Positions 6,834-7,068 of a DNA stretch of 7,068 nucleotides are shown here, in pieces. How positions within the stretch are numbered: the stretch's first letter is position 1; every line of letters starts with the position of its first letter. The notes under the pieces were generated by a model. That model had not been told where the DNA came from, ran no database searches, and worked only from the letters and a program-made list of their open reading frames with translations. Source of the stretch: an uncultured Erysipelotrichaceae bacterium (GTDB lineage: Bacteria; Bacillota_I; Bacilli_A; RFN20; CAG-288); NCBI GenBank assembly GCA_902771745.1, contig CACXYG010000071.1:1-7068 (forward strand), read 5' to 3'. The position numbers were made by a program, and so were the translations under genes.

Positions 6834-7068
6834 TTATTGAGCTTTCTTAGCCTCAGTATAAGCGTTGTTCAAGATAACAAGAGCGCCAGCTTTATCAAGG
6901 CTAGTTGCCTTTAAGGCCTGGGTGATAGTGGCACCGACAGCAGTTCTGGAGGTAGAAGAACCCAAGAAGGCTGGAGAGGTGAACAAGGAATTCTGCGTCT
7001 TATCCGTGGCAGCATATTCTGCATTTCTAGCAGTCAAGCTTTCCAAAGTGTTGTCATCTAAATCTTCA
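6834..7068 (-). CDS. C-terminal end of a second substrate-binding lipoprotein (partial)
   Basis: The reading frame is open to the right edge of the window; 77 residues and a TAA stop are present and the start lies outside. The visible part aligns with the C-terminus of the next gene: both have a P-x-F-x-GSS motif followed by R-x-AVG, then a helix, and both end in T-E-x-KKA plus one residue. In this copy the stretch is SPAFLGSSTSRTAVG; in the neighbour it is TPCFKGSSKARDAVG. It is therefore most likely a tandem paralogue, a family-1 ABC solute-binding protein. The two genes are separated by 2 bases, which suggests one transcript. A TTG in this frame at 7044-7046 is not a believable start because the frame and homology continue upstream. 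Confidence 0.85.
   Translation of the reverse strand, partial: EDLDDNTLESLTARNAEYAATDKTQNSLFTSPAFLGSSTSRTAVGATITQALKATSLDKAGALVILNNAYTEAKKAQ

Noticed and set aside
483..7068. CRISPR array, insertion sequence or prophage genes
   Set aside because: No regularly spaced repeats, transposase motifs or terminal inverted repeats were seen; the repetitive look of 483-3323 comes from low-complexity codons in a protein gene.

Overview
The window looks like a low-to-moderate GC Firmicutes-type genome, most likely an uncultured member of class Bacilli close to the Erysipelotrichales/RF39/Acholeplasma-like groups. The basis is lipoprotein signal peptides with a classical lipobox, strong AGGAGG ribosome binding sites, Ser/Thr-rich linkers after the lipid cysteine, and bacterial sigma-70-type promoter and terminator signals. 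Trp is encoded by TGG where I checked it (one codon in each of two genes), and no ORF needs TGA read-through, so the standard bacterial code applies rather than the mycoplasma code. The taxon is an inference; no marker gene is present.

All recognisable genes lie on the minus strand, so transcription runs from high to low coordinates. Read in that direction the layout is: the C-terminal end of a substrate-binding lipoprotein cut by the window edge (6834-7068); a complete paralogous family-1 ABC substrate-binding lipoprotein (5353-6831), 2 nt downstream; a secreted staphylococcal-nuclease-like lipoprotein with extra C-terminal OB-like modules (3866-5335), 17 nt downstream; a small two-TM zinc-ribbon protein (3390-3866) whose start overlaps the nuclease stop by one base; and, after 66 nt, a 946-residue lipoprotein of Ig-like and OB-like repeats (483-3323). 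A strong UUCG-capped terminator (441-477) closes this run. A separate tRNA-Ser(GCU) unit follows, with its own promoter (395-423) and terminator (251-279). Positions 1-240 are AT-rich with no supported gene.

The four upstream genes are packed like one operon, and the fifth may be its last gene or may have its own promoter. Four of the five proteins are surface lipoproteins or fragments of one. A plausible reading is an extracellular nucleic-acid scavenging locus: the large OB/Ig lipoprotein holds the polymer, the SNase cuts it, and the binding proteins deliver a soluble product to an ABC importer whose permease and ATPase genes would lie outside the window. The domain calls for SNase and binding protein are firm. 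The shared pathway is inference.
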